A stretch of DNA of 64,000 nucleotides from JAHEFT01 sp963766195 (GTDB lineage Bacteria > Pseudomonadota > Gammaproteobacteria > Xanthomonadales > SZUA-36), in assembly GCA_963766195.1 (NCBI GenBank), contig CAVXYY010000003.1, positions 124,001 to 188,000 of the forward strand, given 5' to 3'. The notes under the pieces are model-generated. The model was not told where the DNA came from. It saw only the letters and a program-made list of their open reading frames with translations, and did no database searches. The position numbers were made by a program, and so were the translations under genes. Shown one piece after another: positions 37,092-46,847 of the stretch (position 1 is the first letter of the stretch; every line of letters begins with the position of its first letter).

Positions 37092-37727
37092 TCAGGATGC
37101 CAGCATCAGGTCTCTTTCTGCCTGCGTAAGGCTGGCTTTGAAGGAAGACCTGGAAAAAATCCGGTGGGCATAACTCTCAACCGAGGCTCCGGGTTTGCCA
37201 AGCTTTACCCCATAGTGCGCAAGCCGCCACATCAGAGGCCCAAGGGTGCAATCAACCAGGCTCAGCTCATCGCTCAGCACGTAAGCCGACATCCTGAATA
37301 ATTCATTGGCTGCAATTATGCCTTCCTTGAGCTGTTTGGCTGCCTGTTCCGCTTTTTTACCGCTGGTGCTTTCGATTTCGTAGGCCAGGGAATACCAGTC
37401 TTTCAGCACCCGGTGGTGCACCAACCGCAGTTGCGCCCGTGAAACGGGGTCAACCGGCATCAATGGAGGGTGAGGATAGCGTTCATCCAGGTAATCGTTG
37501 ATCACGCCCGCATCATAGAGCACGAGATCACGGTCGACCAGGGTCGGAGCCTGGTTGTAGGGATTCAATTCAGCCAGGTCAGCGGCGGCGGAATCGTCGA
37601 TCGACACGTTAACGATTTCCACATTGATGCCTTTCTCTGCAAGAACGAATCTCACCCTGTGGCAATCCAACGATGTTTCGGCTGAATACAGTGCCATTGT
37701 AGAACGGCCTCGAACTGAAACTGCCAC
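37092..37727 (-). CDS. sspA: Stringent starvation protein A
   Basis: GST-fold RNA polymerase-associated protein. 211 residues starting MAVSVRGRSTMALYSAETSLD. It has LVDRDLVLYDAGVINDYLDERYPHPPLMP and LVDCTLGPLMWRLAHYG, conserved in SspA. It lies between the bc1 genes and sspB, the usual petABC-sspAB order. Confidence 0.97.
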   Translation of the reverse strand: MAVSVRGRSTMALYSAETSLDCHRVRFVLAEKGINVEIVNVSIDDSAAADLAELNPYNQAPTLVDRDLVLYDAGVINDYLDERYPHPPLMPVDPVSRAQLRLVHHRVLKDWYSLAYEIESTSGKKAEQAAKQLKEGIIAANELFRMSAYVLSDELSLVDCTLGPLMWRLAHYGVKLGKPGASVESYAHRIFSRSSFKASLTQAERDLMLAS

Positions 37728-37781
37728 ATTATTCTCCTAATTGGTTGATGACTGTGGGGATTTCACAGCTTGCTGCAGCAC

Positions 37782-38513
37782 TCAATGAACGTCCCGCCAG
37801 TATTCCGCCTTGAGAGCGTATGAAACCAACGCAAACAAAGCCAGAAACAGCAAAACCCAGACACCAATATTCTTTCTTTTTACTTCGGCAGGTTCACCGA
37901 GGTATTCAAGGTAGGTGACAAGATCGCGAACCGTATCTTCATATTCTTCAGGCGACTCGATACCGGGTTTGGCCAATACCAGGTGGTCGATGACTTCGTG
38001 CCCGTCATGTGTTGCGTATACCGGTTTCTGAATGCCTTGCAACGGCCAAAGCACATGCGGCATCGAGGCGTTGGGAAAAGTCACGTTGTTCCAGCCACCC
38101 GACGGATCCTGGTAGAACGTCAGGAAGTAAGAGTACAACCAGTCGGCTCCGCGCGATCGAGCCACCAGCGACAGGTCGGGAGGGACTTTACCCAGCCAGG
38201 CTGTAGCGTCGGCTGGCCGCATTGCGACAGTCATGGTGTCGCCGATTTTAACGTCAGCAAACACCAGGTTTTCCATGACCTGTTCTTCGCTCAGGCCAAG
38301 GTCTTCAGCCAGGCGGTTATACCGCATATAGCTGGCAGCGTGGCAGGACAGGCAGTAATTGACAAACGTTTGCGCGCCACGCTGGATGGCCGCTGTATCA
38401 CGGATATTAACATCTGCGTGCTCAAGTTCCCCGCCACCAGAACCGAAAACCGGGAGAGAAACTACCAGGAGCGCCACCAGGCTGAAAAAGATTGAGAAGA
38501 GTTTCTTGTCCAT
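37782..38513 (-). CDS. petC: Cytochrome c1 of the bc1 complex
   Basis: Passes electrons from the Rieske protein to soluble cytochrome c. 243 residues with a signal peptide (about 1-24) and haem site CLSCH in VNYCLSCHAASYMRYNRL. A C-terminal membrane anchor (VWVLLFLALFALVSYALKAEYW) follows. It overlaps petB by one base. Confidence 0.97.
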   Translation of the reverse strand: MDKKLFSIFFSLVALLVVSLPVFGSGGGELEHADVNIRDTAAIQRGAQTFVNYCLSCHAASYMRYNRLAEDLGLSEEQVMENLVFADVKIGDTMTVAMRPADATAWLGKVPPDLSLVARSRGADWLYSYFLTFYQDPSGGWNNVTFPNASMPHVLWPLQGIQKPVYATHDGHEVIDHLVLAKPGIESPEEYEDTVRDLVTYLEYLGEPAEVKRKNIGVWVLLFLALFALVSYALKAEYWRDVH

Positions 38514-39760
38514 CAGTGTGTCAGCCTCTCAGGTAACGGCTTGGTTTTACCGCGCGGGCTCAGGAAAAACAGCAGGATGAAAAACGCAAAGTAGACAAAA
38601 GTCCAGATACGCATTTCAATGGTCTGCGCAGGTGTGCCTTCGGACATGCCCAGCATACCCAGACGAACGAACGCGATGGCGAACACGCCTACCATGACCT
38701 TGTACCAAAGCCCTTTGTACCTGATCGACTTGACCGGTGAGCGATCCAGCCAGGGCAGGAAGAACAGGATACCGACGGACAAGCCCATCAGGATCACGCC
38801 CATTAATTTATCCGGCACGGCCTTCAAAATCGCGTAATAAGGCGTGAAATACCAGACCGGCTTGATGTGCAACGGCGTAACCAGCGGATCGGCGGGGATA
38901 AAATTGTCATGCTCCAGGAAAAGCCCGCCGGCTTCCGGCCAGAAAAACAGGACGAAGGCGAAAAGCAACAGGAACATGGACACGCCAAAAATGTCCTTGA
39001 CGGTGTAGTAGGGATGGAAAGGAATACCGTCCTTGGGGATTCCGTTTTCGTCCTTGTTGGCCTTGATTTCGATGCCATCGGGGTTATTTGAGCCGTTTTC
39101 GCGGAGGGCCACAAGGTGCATCAGGACCAACCCGAGAATGGCCAGCGGCAACGCGATGACGTGCAGAGCGAAAAAGCGGTTCAGAGTGGCGTCGGAGATA
39201 AAATAGTCACCCCTGATCCACTCGGTCAAGGGCTCTCCGATGGTCGGAATTGCTCCAAACAGGTTGATGATGACCTGGGCGCCCCAGTAAGACATCTGCC
39301 CCCACGGCAACACATAACCCATGAAAGCTTCCGCCATCAGAGACAGGTAGATCAACATGCCAAAAATCCAGACGAGCTCCCGAGGTGCGCGGTGCGAACC
39401 GTACAGCAGGCTCCGGAACATGTGCAGATAGATGAGAATGAAGAAAAATGATGCTCCGGTTGAATGCAGGTAGCGGATAAACCAGCCCCATTCGACATCG
39501 CGCATGATGTATTCCACCGATGCGAAAGCCAATTCGGCCGAAGGCTTGTAATGCATGGTCAGGAAAATACCGGACAGGATTTGTATAACCAGCACCAGCA
39601 GGGCCAGGGAACCCATGTAGTACCAGAAATTGAAGTTCTTGGGGGCGTAATAACCCGTCATGGTAGCGTTCCAGAACGCCGAGACGGGCAATCGCGAGTC
39701 GATCCAGTTCCAGAGTGCGTCTGCGCGTTTTGCGATACTGCTGGCAGGCTTGGCCATCAT
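38513..39760 (-). CDS. petB: Cytochrome b of the bc1 complex
   Basis: Quinol-oxidising, di-haem membrane subunit. 415 residues with eight hydrophobic segments. Haem-ligand regions include HSTGASFFFILIYLHMFR and FFALHVIALPLAILGLVLMH. The Qo motif appears as PADPLVTPLHIKPVWYF. It overlaps petA by 4 bp and petC by one base. Confidence 0.98.
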   Translation of the reverse strand: MMAKPASSIAKRADALWNWIDSRLPVSAFWNATMTGYYAPKNFNFWYYMGSLALLVLVIQILSGIFLTMHYKPSAELAFASVEYIMRDVEWGWFIRYLHSTGASFFFILIYLHMFRSLLYGSHRAPRELVWIFGMLIYLSLMAEAFMGYVLPWGQMSYWGAQVIINLFGAIPTIGEPLTEWIRGDYFISDATLNRFFALHVIALPLAILGLVLMHLVALRENGSNNPDGIEIKANKDENGIPKDGIPFHPYYTVKDIFGVSMFLLLFAFVLFFWPEAGGLFLEHDNFIPADPLVTPLHIKPVWYFTPYYAILKAVPDKLMGVILMGLSVGILFFLPWLDRSPVKSIRYKGLWYKVMVGVFAIAFVRLGMLGMSEGTPAQTIEMRIWTFVYFAFFILLFFLSPRGKTKPLPERLTH

Positions 39761-40353
39761 ACGGCTCCTTCCGGATTCACACCGATGATGAGTGTGCTTC
39801 CATCGATGTAGCTGTAAGGGGGAATTCTGAGATTGGTCGGGGCCGGCACGCCTTTGTACACACGGCCGGCCATATCGAATTTCGATTTATGGCACGGACA
39901 GAAGAAACCTCCGTTCCAGTGTTCTTCGAATGGCTGGGCACCAACCTCCGGTATAAACTGCGGAACACATCCCAGGTGGGTGCAGTGCATGTTAACCACC
40001 AGGTACTCGCCTTTCAGCGCTCGTGATTCATTCTGGGCAAATGGCGGCTGATCGGACTCCAGTGACTCCGGATCCTTCAGGTATCCGTCCATTTCAGGCA
40101 GCAGGCCGATGGTTTCCTGCGTCCTTCGCAGCACGCCAATCGTCTGGCCGCGCCACTGTACTTTCAGCAATTGACCGACACTAAGCGCAGTCAGATCGAT
40201 CTGCACAGGCGCACCTACTGCCTGGGCCTTTGCGCTGGGCTTCCAGGACTTGATAAATGGAACGGCAACGAAACCCGCGCCTACTGCGCCTACGACGGAA
40301 GTAGTGGCGACGAGAAACCGGCGCCTGTTTTTATTAACGCCATCAGTTGGCAT
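39757..40353 (-). CDS. petA: Rieske iron-sulfur subunit of the bc1 complex
   Basis: Carries the 2Fe-2S centre. 198 residues with a twin-Arg-like N-terminus (NKNRRRFLVATTSVVG) and a membrane anchor. Cluster box 1 is CTHLGC. Box 2 is CPCHKSKFD, where the common Gly after CPCH is Lys. The C-terminus APTNLRIPPYSY is typical. It heads petABC. The 187 bp upstream are shared with divergent degS. Confidence 0.96.
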   Translation of the reverse strand: MPTDGVNKNRRRFLVATTSVVGAVGAGFVAVPFIKSWKPSAKAQAVGAPVQIDLTALSVGQLLKVQWRGQTIGVLRRTQETIGLLPEMDGYLKDPESLESDQPPFAQNESRALKGEYLVVNMHCTHLGCVPQFIPEVGAQPFEEHWNGGFFCPCHKSKFDMAGRVYKGVPAPTNLRIPPYSYIDGSTLIIGVNPEGAV

Positions 40354-40540
40354 CTGTTTCTCCAGCTGGATGAGATCCCTGCAGGGTCTGTCTGATTTTG
40401 AATTATCCGAAACCGCGGCCAGTATATCGCGCTGCCATTCGCGGGCAATTTATCGCGATCCGGTTCCTGCACTTCGCAAAAGAGTCATTTTATCCGAAAC
40501 AGGCCATGTGAAACAATGAATTTACCGATAGAATAAAGAA

Positions 40541-41644
40541 ATGTCTGAAGTAAAAAGTCTCCTGGGCTTCGCAGCCAGATCGGCAATCGCCGGTCTTGCG
40601 CTTGCGTTCGTTCTCGTTTACCTGTGGCCATCTATGGCTGAACGCCTGGCCCGTGCAGAACAGGAACCGCCTGAAGCCGTGGAAACAGCGCCGGTATCCT
40701 ACGCCGACGCCGTCAACCGGACAGCCCCGGCGGTGGTTAGCATCACCACGCTCTCGATGCTGCCCGGTGACGGTGAAACGATTCCTGAACAGAGGCTGGG
40801 TACGGCCCTGTACCGCCTCAGAGAGGCCATAGCCTCCGGAGTCCTGATAAGCGAGGACGGCTATATCCTGACCAATCATCACGTTATCTCCAGGGTCCGG
40901 AACATCCGGATCGCGCTGTGGGACGGGCGGCTTGTTCCGGCCACCATCGTGGGCTCCGACCCCGCTACCGACCTGGCAGTTCTGAAAATCAACCTCGCCG
41001 GGCTACCCACGGCACCGATCGCGGAAAGCCCGGTAATTCGTGTCGGCGATGTTGTTCTCGCCATTGGAAATGCACTGGGACTGAGCCATACGGTAACCAT
41101 GGGCATCGTCAGCGCAACGGGAAGAAACGATTTGCGATCGTTACTGTACGAGGACTACATCCAGACCGACGCCGCCATCAACACGGGTAACAGCGGCGGC
41201 GCCCTCATCAATGCCCGGGGTGAACTGATCGGCATCAATACCCGGAAAGTGGATGCGGCCCTGGGCGCCCAGAACATAGGCTTCGCGATTCCCATCGGGC
41301 TGGCCAGGGATGTCATGAAGCAGATCATCGAATACGGCACAGTCAGGCGTGGCTGGCTGGGGGCGGCCTTCAGCGATATTCGCCCGGAACGCCAGGCAGA
41401 CGGCAGCAAGTTGCGCCGCGGAATTGGCGTATTGGCAGTTGCCAAAAACGGCCCGGCATGGAACGCCGGCATTCGCCAGGGAGACGTGATTATTGGGCTT
41501 GACGGGGATGCCGTAGACGACGCGAGCAAGTTCCTGTTGGCCATTTCACAACGCGCACCAGAAAGCCAGGTGGAACTGGAAGTGTCCCGTGCGGGCGAAT
41601 CGTTTCAAACGTACGCCACCCTCATGCAGCAACCTCCCCTTTAG
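40541..41644 (+). CDS. degS: DegS-like periplasmic serine protease
   Basis: Membrane-anchored HtrA protease; in the family it senses misfolded outer-membrane proteins through its PDZ domain and cuts RseA to free sigma E. 367 residues: membrane helix about 12-30, trypsin domain with His114 (TNHHVIS), Asp144 (PATDLAVLK) and Ser218 (TGNSGGAL), and one PDZ domain (GVLAVAKNGPAWNAGIRQGD). A single PDZ and a helix instead of a cleaved signal distinguish it from DegP. Confidence 0.93.
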   Translation: MSEVKSLLGFAARSAIAGLALAFVLVYLWPSMAERLARAEQEPPEAVETAPVSYADAVNRTAPAVVSITTLSMLPGDGETIPEQRLGTALYRLREAIASGVLISEDGYILTNHHVISRVRNIRIALWDGRLVPATIVGSDPATDLAVLKINLAGLPTAPIAESPVIRVGDVVLAIGNALGLSHTVTMGIVSATGRNDLRSLLYEDYIQTDAAINTGNSGGALINARGELIGINTRKVDAALGAQNIGFAIPIGLARDVMKQIIEYGTVRRGWLGAAFSDIRPERQADGSKLRRGIGVLAVAKNGPAWNAGIRQGDVIIGLDGDAVDDASKFLLAISQRAPESQVELEVSRAGESFQTYATLMQQPPL

Positions 41645-41746
41645 CGGCCGTAGCCCGCAGAGCCGGGCAGCGCGGGCGATGGAGGAAAGACGGTTTTGCC
41701 GAAGGCAAAGAAGTCTTGCCGGAATGCCGTTGCGCGTGAGGCGCCT

Positions 41747-42316
41747 TCACGCCCGGGGAAGCGTGACCCCGGTCTGGCCCTGGTATTTTCCGGCCCGGTC
41801 CGCATAAGACCGCTCACAGACTTCATCAGATTCAAAAAACAGGAACTGCGCCACGCCCTCGTTGGCGTATATTTTTGCCGGAAGCGGTGTCGTGTTTGAA
41901 AATTCAAGCGTGACATGCCCTTCCCACTCGGGTTCCAGCGGGGTCACGTTCACGATGATGCCGCATCGCGCATAGGTCGATTTTCCAAGGCAAATGGTCA
42001 GCACGTTTCGGGGGATCCGGAAGTATTCGATGGTGTGCGCCAGCGCAAAGGAGTTCGGCGGGATAATGCAGACATCTCCGGAAAAATCGACAAAACTGTT
42101 GGCATCGAAACGTTTGGGATCGACGATGGCCGAATTGATATTGGTGAAAATCTTGAAGTCCCGGGCGCAGCGGACATCGTAACCATAGCTGGATGTTCCG
42201 TAAGAAATGCAACGTTCGCCGTTTGCAGCTACGCGCACCTGGCCGGACTCGAATGGTTCGATCATGCGATCCGATTTCGCCATTCGCTGGATCCAAAGAT
42301 CAGACTTTATGCTCAA
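41747..42316 (-). CDS. dcd: dCTP deaminase
   Basis: Makes dUTP for dTMP synthesis. 189 residues with SYGTSSYGYDVRCARDFKIF, GKSTYARCGIIVNVTPLEP and catalytic Glu in WEGHVTLEFSN. It ends GKYQGQTGVTLPRA. It lies 25 bp after apbC. The 102 bp to degS contain only a weak TTTGCC/GGCAAA hairpin. Confidence 0.98.
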   Translation of the reverse strand: MSIKSDLWIQRMAKSDRMIEPFESGQVRVAANGERCISYGTSSYGYDVRCARDFKIFTNINSAIVDPKRFDANSFVDFSGDVCIIPPNSFALAHTIEYFRIPRNVLTICLGKSTYARCGIIVNVTPLEPEWEGHVTLEFSNTTPLPAKIYANEGVAQFLFFESDEVCERSYADRAGKYQGQTGVTLPRA

Positions 42317-42341
42317 TGCTTTAATTCCTTTAATTTTTTTA

Positions 42342-43430
42342 TCAGGTACTTACAATGTTTATTTGCGGTAAATTCAACGCCAGGTTACGCGGCGTCATCG
42401 AAAGCCGCGCAGCCGTCGTTCTAGCCATTTCCCGGTAGCTTGCGGTTATTTCGGAATCGGGTTCGCAAACCACCGTTGGCATTCCGCGGTCCAGGTCGGC
42501 CCGTATCCGGATATCGAGCGGCAGCTGACCGAGCAAAGGGACAGAATATTCATCCGCCATCCGGCTTCCTCCTCCCGTCCCGAAGATCGGCTCCTCGTGT
42601 CCGCACTGGCTGCAGATATGCGTGCTCATGTTTTCCACGATTCCCAGCACGGTCATGTCGACCTTGCGAAACATTTGCACGGCCTTGCGGGCGTCGAGGG
42701 TTGCGATGTCCTGTGGCGTTGTCACGACCACGGTTCCGCTGACCGGAACTTTTTGAGCCAGCGTCAACTGGATGTCACCGGTACCCGGCGGCAGGTCAAC
42801 GATAAGGTAGTCCAGGCCTTCCCAGTTGGTTTCGGTGAGCAACTGTTGCAAGGCCGAAGTGACCATGGGCCCGCGCCAGATCATCGGCGTGTCTTCTTCC
42901 ACCATGAAACCGATCGACATTACCTGCAGGCCGTGGGCACGCTGAGGCACGATCCGGTTTCCCACCGTTTGGGGATTCCCCGATACGCCCAGCATGCGCG
43001 GCATGCTGGGACCGTAAATATCGGCGTCCAGGACACCCACCCTGGCCCCGTCTGCGCGCAATGCCAGCGCGAGGTTGACCGAAGTTGCGGACTTGCCCAC
43101 GCCGCCTTTGCCGGAGGCAACGGCAATGATGTTTTTGATCTGTTCCAGCGGTTTCAGTTCTCCCTGCACCTGGTGAGAAATGACTTTCCAATCCAGGCTG
43201 ATGGCGGCCGCTTCGATGGCTTCGTCAGCTTCCAGGGCTGCCTGGATGCGTGCGGCCAGTTCATCCCTGATACCATCGATCGGGAAGCCCGCGCGCAGGT
43301 CGACGGAAATTCGCGGCCCATCAATACCGATTCCACGCAGCCAGCCAAGGCTGACGAGGTCGGTGCCTGAGTAAGGATCGATGATGTTCGCGAGCAGATT
43401 TGTTACGTATTGTTCCGAGAGTAATGTCAT
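42342..43430 (-). CDS. apbC: Iron-sulfur cluster carrier ApbC/Mrp
   Basis: P-loop ATPase that carries Fe-S clusters. 362 residues: an N-terminal MIP18-like domain (about 1-90), Walker A VASGKGGVGKSATSVNLA, LDADIYGPSMPRMLG and the cluster-binding CxxC in HICSQCGHEEPIFG. It is divergent from metG, as in many gammaproteobacteria. Confidence 0.97.
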   Translation of the reverse strand: MTLLSEQYVTNLLANIIDPYSGTDLVSLGWLRGIGIDGPRISVDLRAGFPIDGIRDELAARIQAALEADEAIEAAAISLDWKVISHQVQGELKPLEQIKNIIAVASGKGGVGKSATSVNLALALRADGARVGVLDADIYGPSMPRMLGVSGNPQTVGNRIVPQRAHGLQVMSIGFMVEEDTPMIWRGPMVTSALQQLLTETNWEGLDYLIVDLPPGTGDIQLTLAQKVPVSGTVVVTTPQDIATLDARKAVQMFRKVDMTVLGIVENMSTHICSQCGHEEPIFGTGGGSRMADEYSVPLLGQLPLDIRIRADLDRGMPTVVCEPDSEITASYREMARTTAARLSMTPRNLALNLPQINIVST

Positions 43431-43591
43431 ACCGTTGGGTTCTTTTGGTTTACCGGGTGAGTTTGGCCGACCATTGTATATTCATTCTCTCTCGATCGGG
43501 AACCAAGGTCATGAGATAATTTGCGATTCAGCCGGAAACGCTATGATTGTCGCGTTCCCCGGCGGTTGATACGGAACAACGGCAGGAATTT

Positions 43592-45625
43592 ATGACAGAC
43601 AAGATCAGACAGATTCTGGTGACCAGCGCACTCCCGTACGCCAATGGCGCCATTCACCTGGGTCACATGCTGGAGTATATCCAGACCGACATCTGGGCGC
43701 GATTCCAGCGCTCGCGGGGACACGAGTGTTATTTTGCCTGGGCGGACGATGCGCACGGCACACCGGTCATGCTTTGGGCGCGTGCCGAGGGGAAATCCCC
43801 GGAAGAGCTCATCGACATGATGAACGAGGCGCACAAGACCGACTTTCATGATTTTGGCATCAGTTTCGATAACTATTCATCGACCCACAGCGAGTACAAC
43901 CGTCAAATGGTTGAACTGATTTATACCCGCCTGGACCAGAACGGCTATATCGAGCGCCGCGACATTGAACAGCTTTACGACGAAGAAGAAGGCATGTTTC
44001 TGCCCGACCGCTTCATTCGTGGCACCTGTCCCAAGTGCGGGACTCAAGATCAATATGGCGACAGCTGCGAATCCTGCGGCAGCACGTATTCGCCCACTGA
44101 CCTGATTGACCCGCGCTCGGCGGTAACCGGCAGCAAACCGGTCATGAAGAGTTCTGAGCATTATTTTGTCCGCCTGGCAGATTTCGAAAAAGAATTAAAG
44201 GACTGGATTGCATCGGGAGCGCTGCAGAGCGAAATCTCCAACAAGCTCCAGGAGTGGTTCACGGATGGTCTGCGCGATTGGGATATCTCCCGTGACGAGC
44301 CGTATTTCGGTTTCCGCATTCCGGGGACCGAAGACAAGTACTTCTACGTCTGGGTCGACGCTCCGGTCGGCTATGTATCCAGCTTCAAGGAACTCTGCGA
44401 CCGGAAAGGCCTGGACTTTGACGCCTGGTGGGGCAAGGACTCCACCGCGGAAGTGCATCACTTCATCGGCAAGGACATTGTTTACTTTCACACGCTGTTC
44501 TGGCCGGCAATGTTGATGGGCGCAAACATGAGGACACCCACGGCGGTATATGCGCATGGGTTCCTGACGGTAGATGGCGCCAAGATGTCCAAGTCCCGCG
44601 GCACGTTCATATGCGCACGCACCTACCTGGACCACCTCCATCCTGACTACCTGCGTTATTACTTTGCGGCCAAGCTGGGACCCGGAACCGGCGATATCGA
44701 CCTGAACCTCGATGACTTTGTGTTGCGCGTGAATTCCGACGTGGTCGGAAAGGTCGTCAACATTGCCAGCCGTTGCGCCGGCTTCATCGGGCGCCATTTC
44801 GACGGGAAACTTTCGGAGGAGCTGCACCAGCCGGAGCTGTTCGAACAATTTGTCGCCGCGCGTGAAAGTATTGCGACCGATTTCGAGGATCGGAATTACC
44901 AGTCCGCCATCCGGCGCATCATGAAGCTGGCGGACGAGGCCAACCGCTACATCGACGAAGAAAAGCCCTGGCTGCAAATCAAGGAAGAAGGACGGCAGGC
45001 TCATGTCCATGCGGTATGCACGCAGGGCATCAACCTGTTCAGCATTCTGATGAGCTACCTGTCGCCGGTTCTGCCTTTCACCGCGGAGCGTGCGGGTGCG
45101 TTTCTTAACCGCGACGTCAGCGACTGGCGAAACATCGAAAAGCCCATGCTTGGAGTAGCCGTGAACACGTTTCAACCGCTGCTCACGCGCGTCGACCCGG
45201 TGAAAGTTCAAGCCGTCATTGATGCATCCAAAGAGTCTCTGAAACCTGCCAAATCCGGATCAGGCACAAGTCCCGGCCCCGTCATCGAGCCCCTGGCGGA
45301 CGAAATCACGATCGAGGATTTCAAAAAAATGGATTTGCGAGTGGCCAGGATCATAGCCGCGGAGGCCATACCGGAGGCCGACAAACTGCTCAAGCTCACG
45401 CTGGACATCGGCAACGAGACCCGGACTGTCTTTGCGGGTATAAAGTCGGCTTACGATCCAGAACAGTTGGTGGGACAATTGACCGTAATGCTGGCAAATC
45501 TAAAACCCAGGAAAATGCGTTTCGGGACCTCGGAAGGCATGGTCCTTGCGGCCGGCCCCGGCGGCCCGGACATCTACATTTTGGAGCCGGATGAAGGCGC
45601 CACTCCTGGCATGCGGGTTACATGA
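43592..45625 (+). CDS. metG: Methionyl-tRNA synthetase
   Basis: 677 residues from the ATG at 43592, preceded by GCAGGA; the open frame extends to a TTG at 43547. Class I signatures are HLGH in NGAIHLGHMLEYIQTD and KMSKS in GAKMSKSRGTF. The zinc knuckle GTCPKCGTQDQYGDSCESCG and the C-terminal tRNA-binding domain (KMDLRVARIIAAEAIPEADK) are present. Complete and in frame. Confidence 0.98.
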   Translation: MTDKIRQILVTSALPYANGAIHLGHMLEYIQTDIWARFQRSRGHECYFAWADDAHGTPVMLWARAEGKSPEELIDMMNEAHKTDFHDFGISFDNYSSTHSEYNRQMVELIYTRLDQNGYIERRDIEQLYDEEEGMFLPDRFIRGTCPKCGTQDQYGDSCESCGSTYSPTDLIDPRSAVTGSKPVMKSSEHYFVRLADFEKELKDWIASGALQSEISNKLQEWFTDGLRDWDISRDEPYFGFRIPGTEDKYFYVWVDAPVGYVSSFKELCDRKGLDFDAWWGKDSTAEVHHFIGKDIVYFHTLFWPAMLMGANMRTPTAVYAHGFLTVDGAKMSKSRGTFICARTYLDHLHPDYLRYYFAAKLGPGTGDIDLNLDDFVLRVNSDVVGKVVNIASRCAGFIGRHFDGKLSEELHQPELFEQFVAARESIATDFEDRNYQSAIRRIMKLADEANRYIDEEKPWLQIKEEGRQAHVHAVCTQGINLFSILMSYLSPVLPFTAERAGAFLNRDVSDWRNIEKPMLGVAVNTFQPLLTRVDPVKVQAVIDASKESLKPAKSGSGTSPGPVIEPLADEITIEDFKKMDLRVARIIAAEAIPEADKLLKLTLDIGNETRTVFAGIKSAYDPEQLVGQLTVMLANLKPRKMRFGTSEGMVLAAGPGGPDIYILEPDEGATPGMRVT

Positions 45626-45667
45626 TGCCCCGGAACAGCGTAATCGAACAGGTCGCCAGCTGAATTC

Positions 45668-46249
45668 ATGTCCGGGTATTTACTGATACTTGTCAGCACT
45701 GTTTTAGCGAATAATTTCGTCCTGGTCCGGTTTCTGGGGCTCTGCCCCTTCATGGGCGTGTCGAACAAGCTCGAAGGGGCCATCGGTATGTCGGTGGCCA
45801 CGCTGTTCGTATTGACGCTCTCATCGGTGACGAGTTACCTGCTCAGTACTTACCTGCTCAAACCGCTTGGCCTGGAGTACCTGTCAACACTCGGTTTCAT
45901 CCTGGTGATTGCCACCGTGGTTCAACTCACCGAGATGATCATGCGCAAATCCAGCCCCTTGCTGTACCGTATCCTGGGCATTTTCCTGCCCCTGATCACG
46001 ACCAATTGCGCGGTGCTGGGTGTAGCACTCCTCAATATGCAGGAACAGCACAACCTGCTGCAGTCGGCCTTGTACGGTTTCGGTGCGGCGGCCGGCTTCG
46101 GCCTCGTGCTGATACTTTTCGCCGCCATGCGCGAGCGTATCGCCCATGCCGATGTGCCCGTTCATTTCAAAGGCGCGCCAATCGGATTGATCACGGCCGG
46201 ATTGATGGCGCTGGCATTCATGGGTTTCACCGGACTGGCGAGACTCTGA
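45668..46249 (+). CDS. rsxA: Rsx/Rnf electron transport complex subunit A
   Basis: Membrane subunit with six hydrophobic segments in 193 residues. NNFVLVRFLGLCPFMGVSNKLEGA carries the conserved Cys region that binds a cluster with RsxE, and PLITTNCAVLGVAL is the second Cys. First gene of rsxABCDGE. The complex couples ferredoxin/NADH redox to ion movement or keeps SoxR reduced. Confidence 0.97.
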   Translation: MSGYLLILVSTVLANNFVLVRFLGLCPFMGVSNKLEGAIGMSVATLFVLTLSSVTSYLLSTYLLKPLGLEYLSTLGFILVIATVVQLTEMIMRKSSPLLYRILGIFLPLITTNCAVLGVALLNMQEQHNLLQSALYGFGAAAGFGLVLILFAAMRERIAHADVPVHFKGAPIGLITAGLMALAFMGFTGLARL

Positions 46250-46262
46250 GACGAATTTGAAC

Positions 46263-46847
46263 ATGCTTATCGCGATCGTTTCCATCACTCTGCTTGGCTG
46301 CATTTTCGGCCTGGGCCTCGGCTGGGCCTCGGGAAAACTAGAAGCAGATGCCGATTCCGTAAGCGAGCAGATCAACGACCTTCTGCCGCAAACCCAGTGC
46401 GGTCAGTGCAATTATCCGGGTTGCCGTCCCTATGCCGAAGCCATAGCAGCAGGAGAAGCCGACATTAACCAGTGCCCGCCGGGCGGTGACGCCGGCATCC
46501 AGGCCCTGGCCGACCTGCTCGGTGTTGAAGCCCTGCCCCTGAACCCCGAAAACGGCGCGGTAAAGCCCAGGACCGTTGCGGTGATCGATGAAGAAGTTTG
46601 TATCGGCTGCACGCTGTGTATCCAGGCCTGCCCGGTTGACGCCATCGTCGGGTCGGCCAAGTTGATGCACACGGTGATCGAAGCGGAGTGCACGGGCTGT
46701 GATTTGTGTCTTCCGCCCTGCCCGGTGGATTGCATCGAAATGGTCATTAAGCTCCCGCCCCCGGGAGAGTGGGCCCGGCCCAGGCCCGGTGGCGCGGATT
46801 ATTCCGCAAACGGCCGCACTCTGCAGGCAGCGTCACAGGATGCGTGA
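46263..46847 (+). CDS. rsxB: Rsx/Rnf complex subunit B, ferredoxin-like
   Basis: About 194 residues from the ATG at 46263 (a TTG at 46257 is possible). An N-terminal membrane helix precedes a 4Fe-4S site (QCGQCNYPGCRPYAEAI). Two further 4Fe-4S motifs are CIGCTLCIQACPVDA and CTGCDLCLPPCPVDCIE. It is the electron entry point of the complex. It overlaps rsxC by 8 bp. Confidence 0.97.
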   Translation: MLIAIVSITLLGCIFGLGLGWASGKLEADADSVSEQINDLLPQTQCGQCNYPGCRPYAEAIAAGEADINQCPPGGDAGIQALADLLGVEALPLNPENGAVKPRTVAVIDEEVCIGCTLCIQACPVDAIVGSAKLMHTVIEAECTGCDLCLPPCPVDCIEMVIKLPPPGEWARPRPGGADYSANGRTLQAASQDA

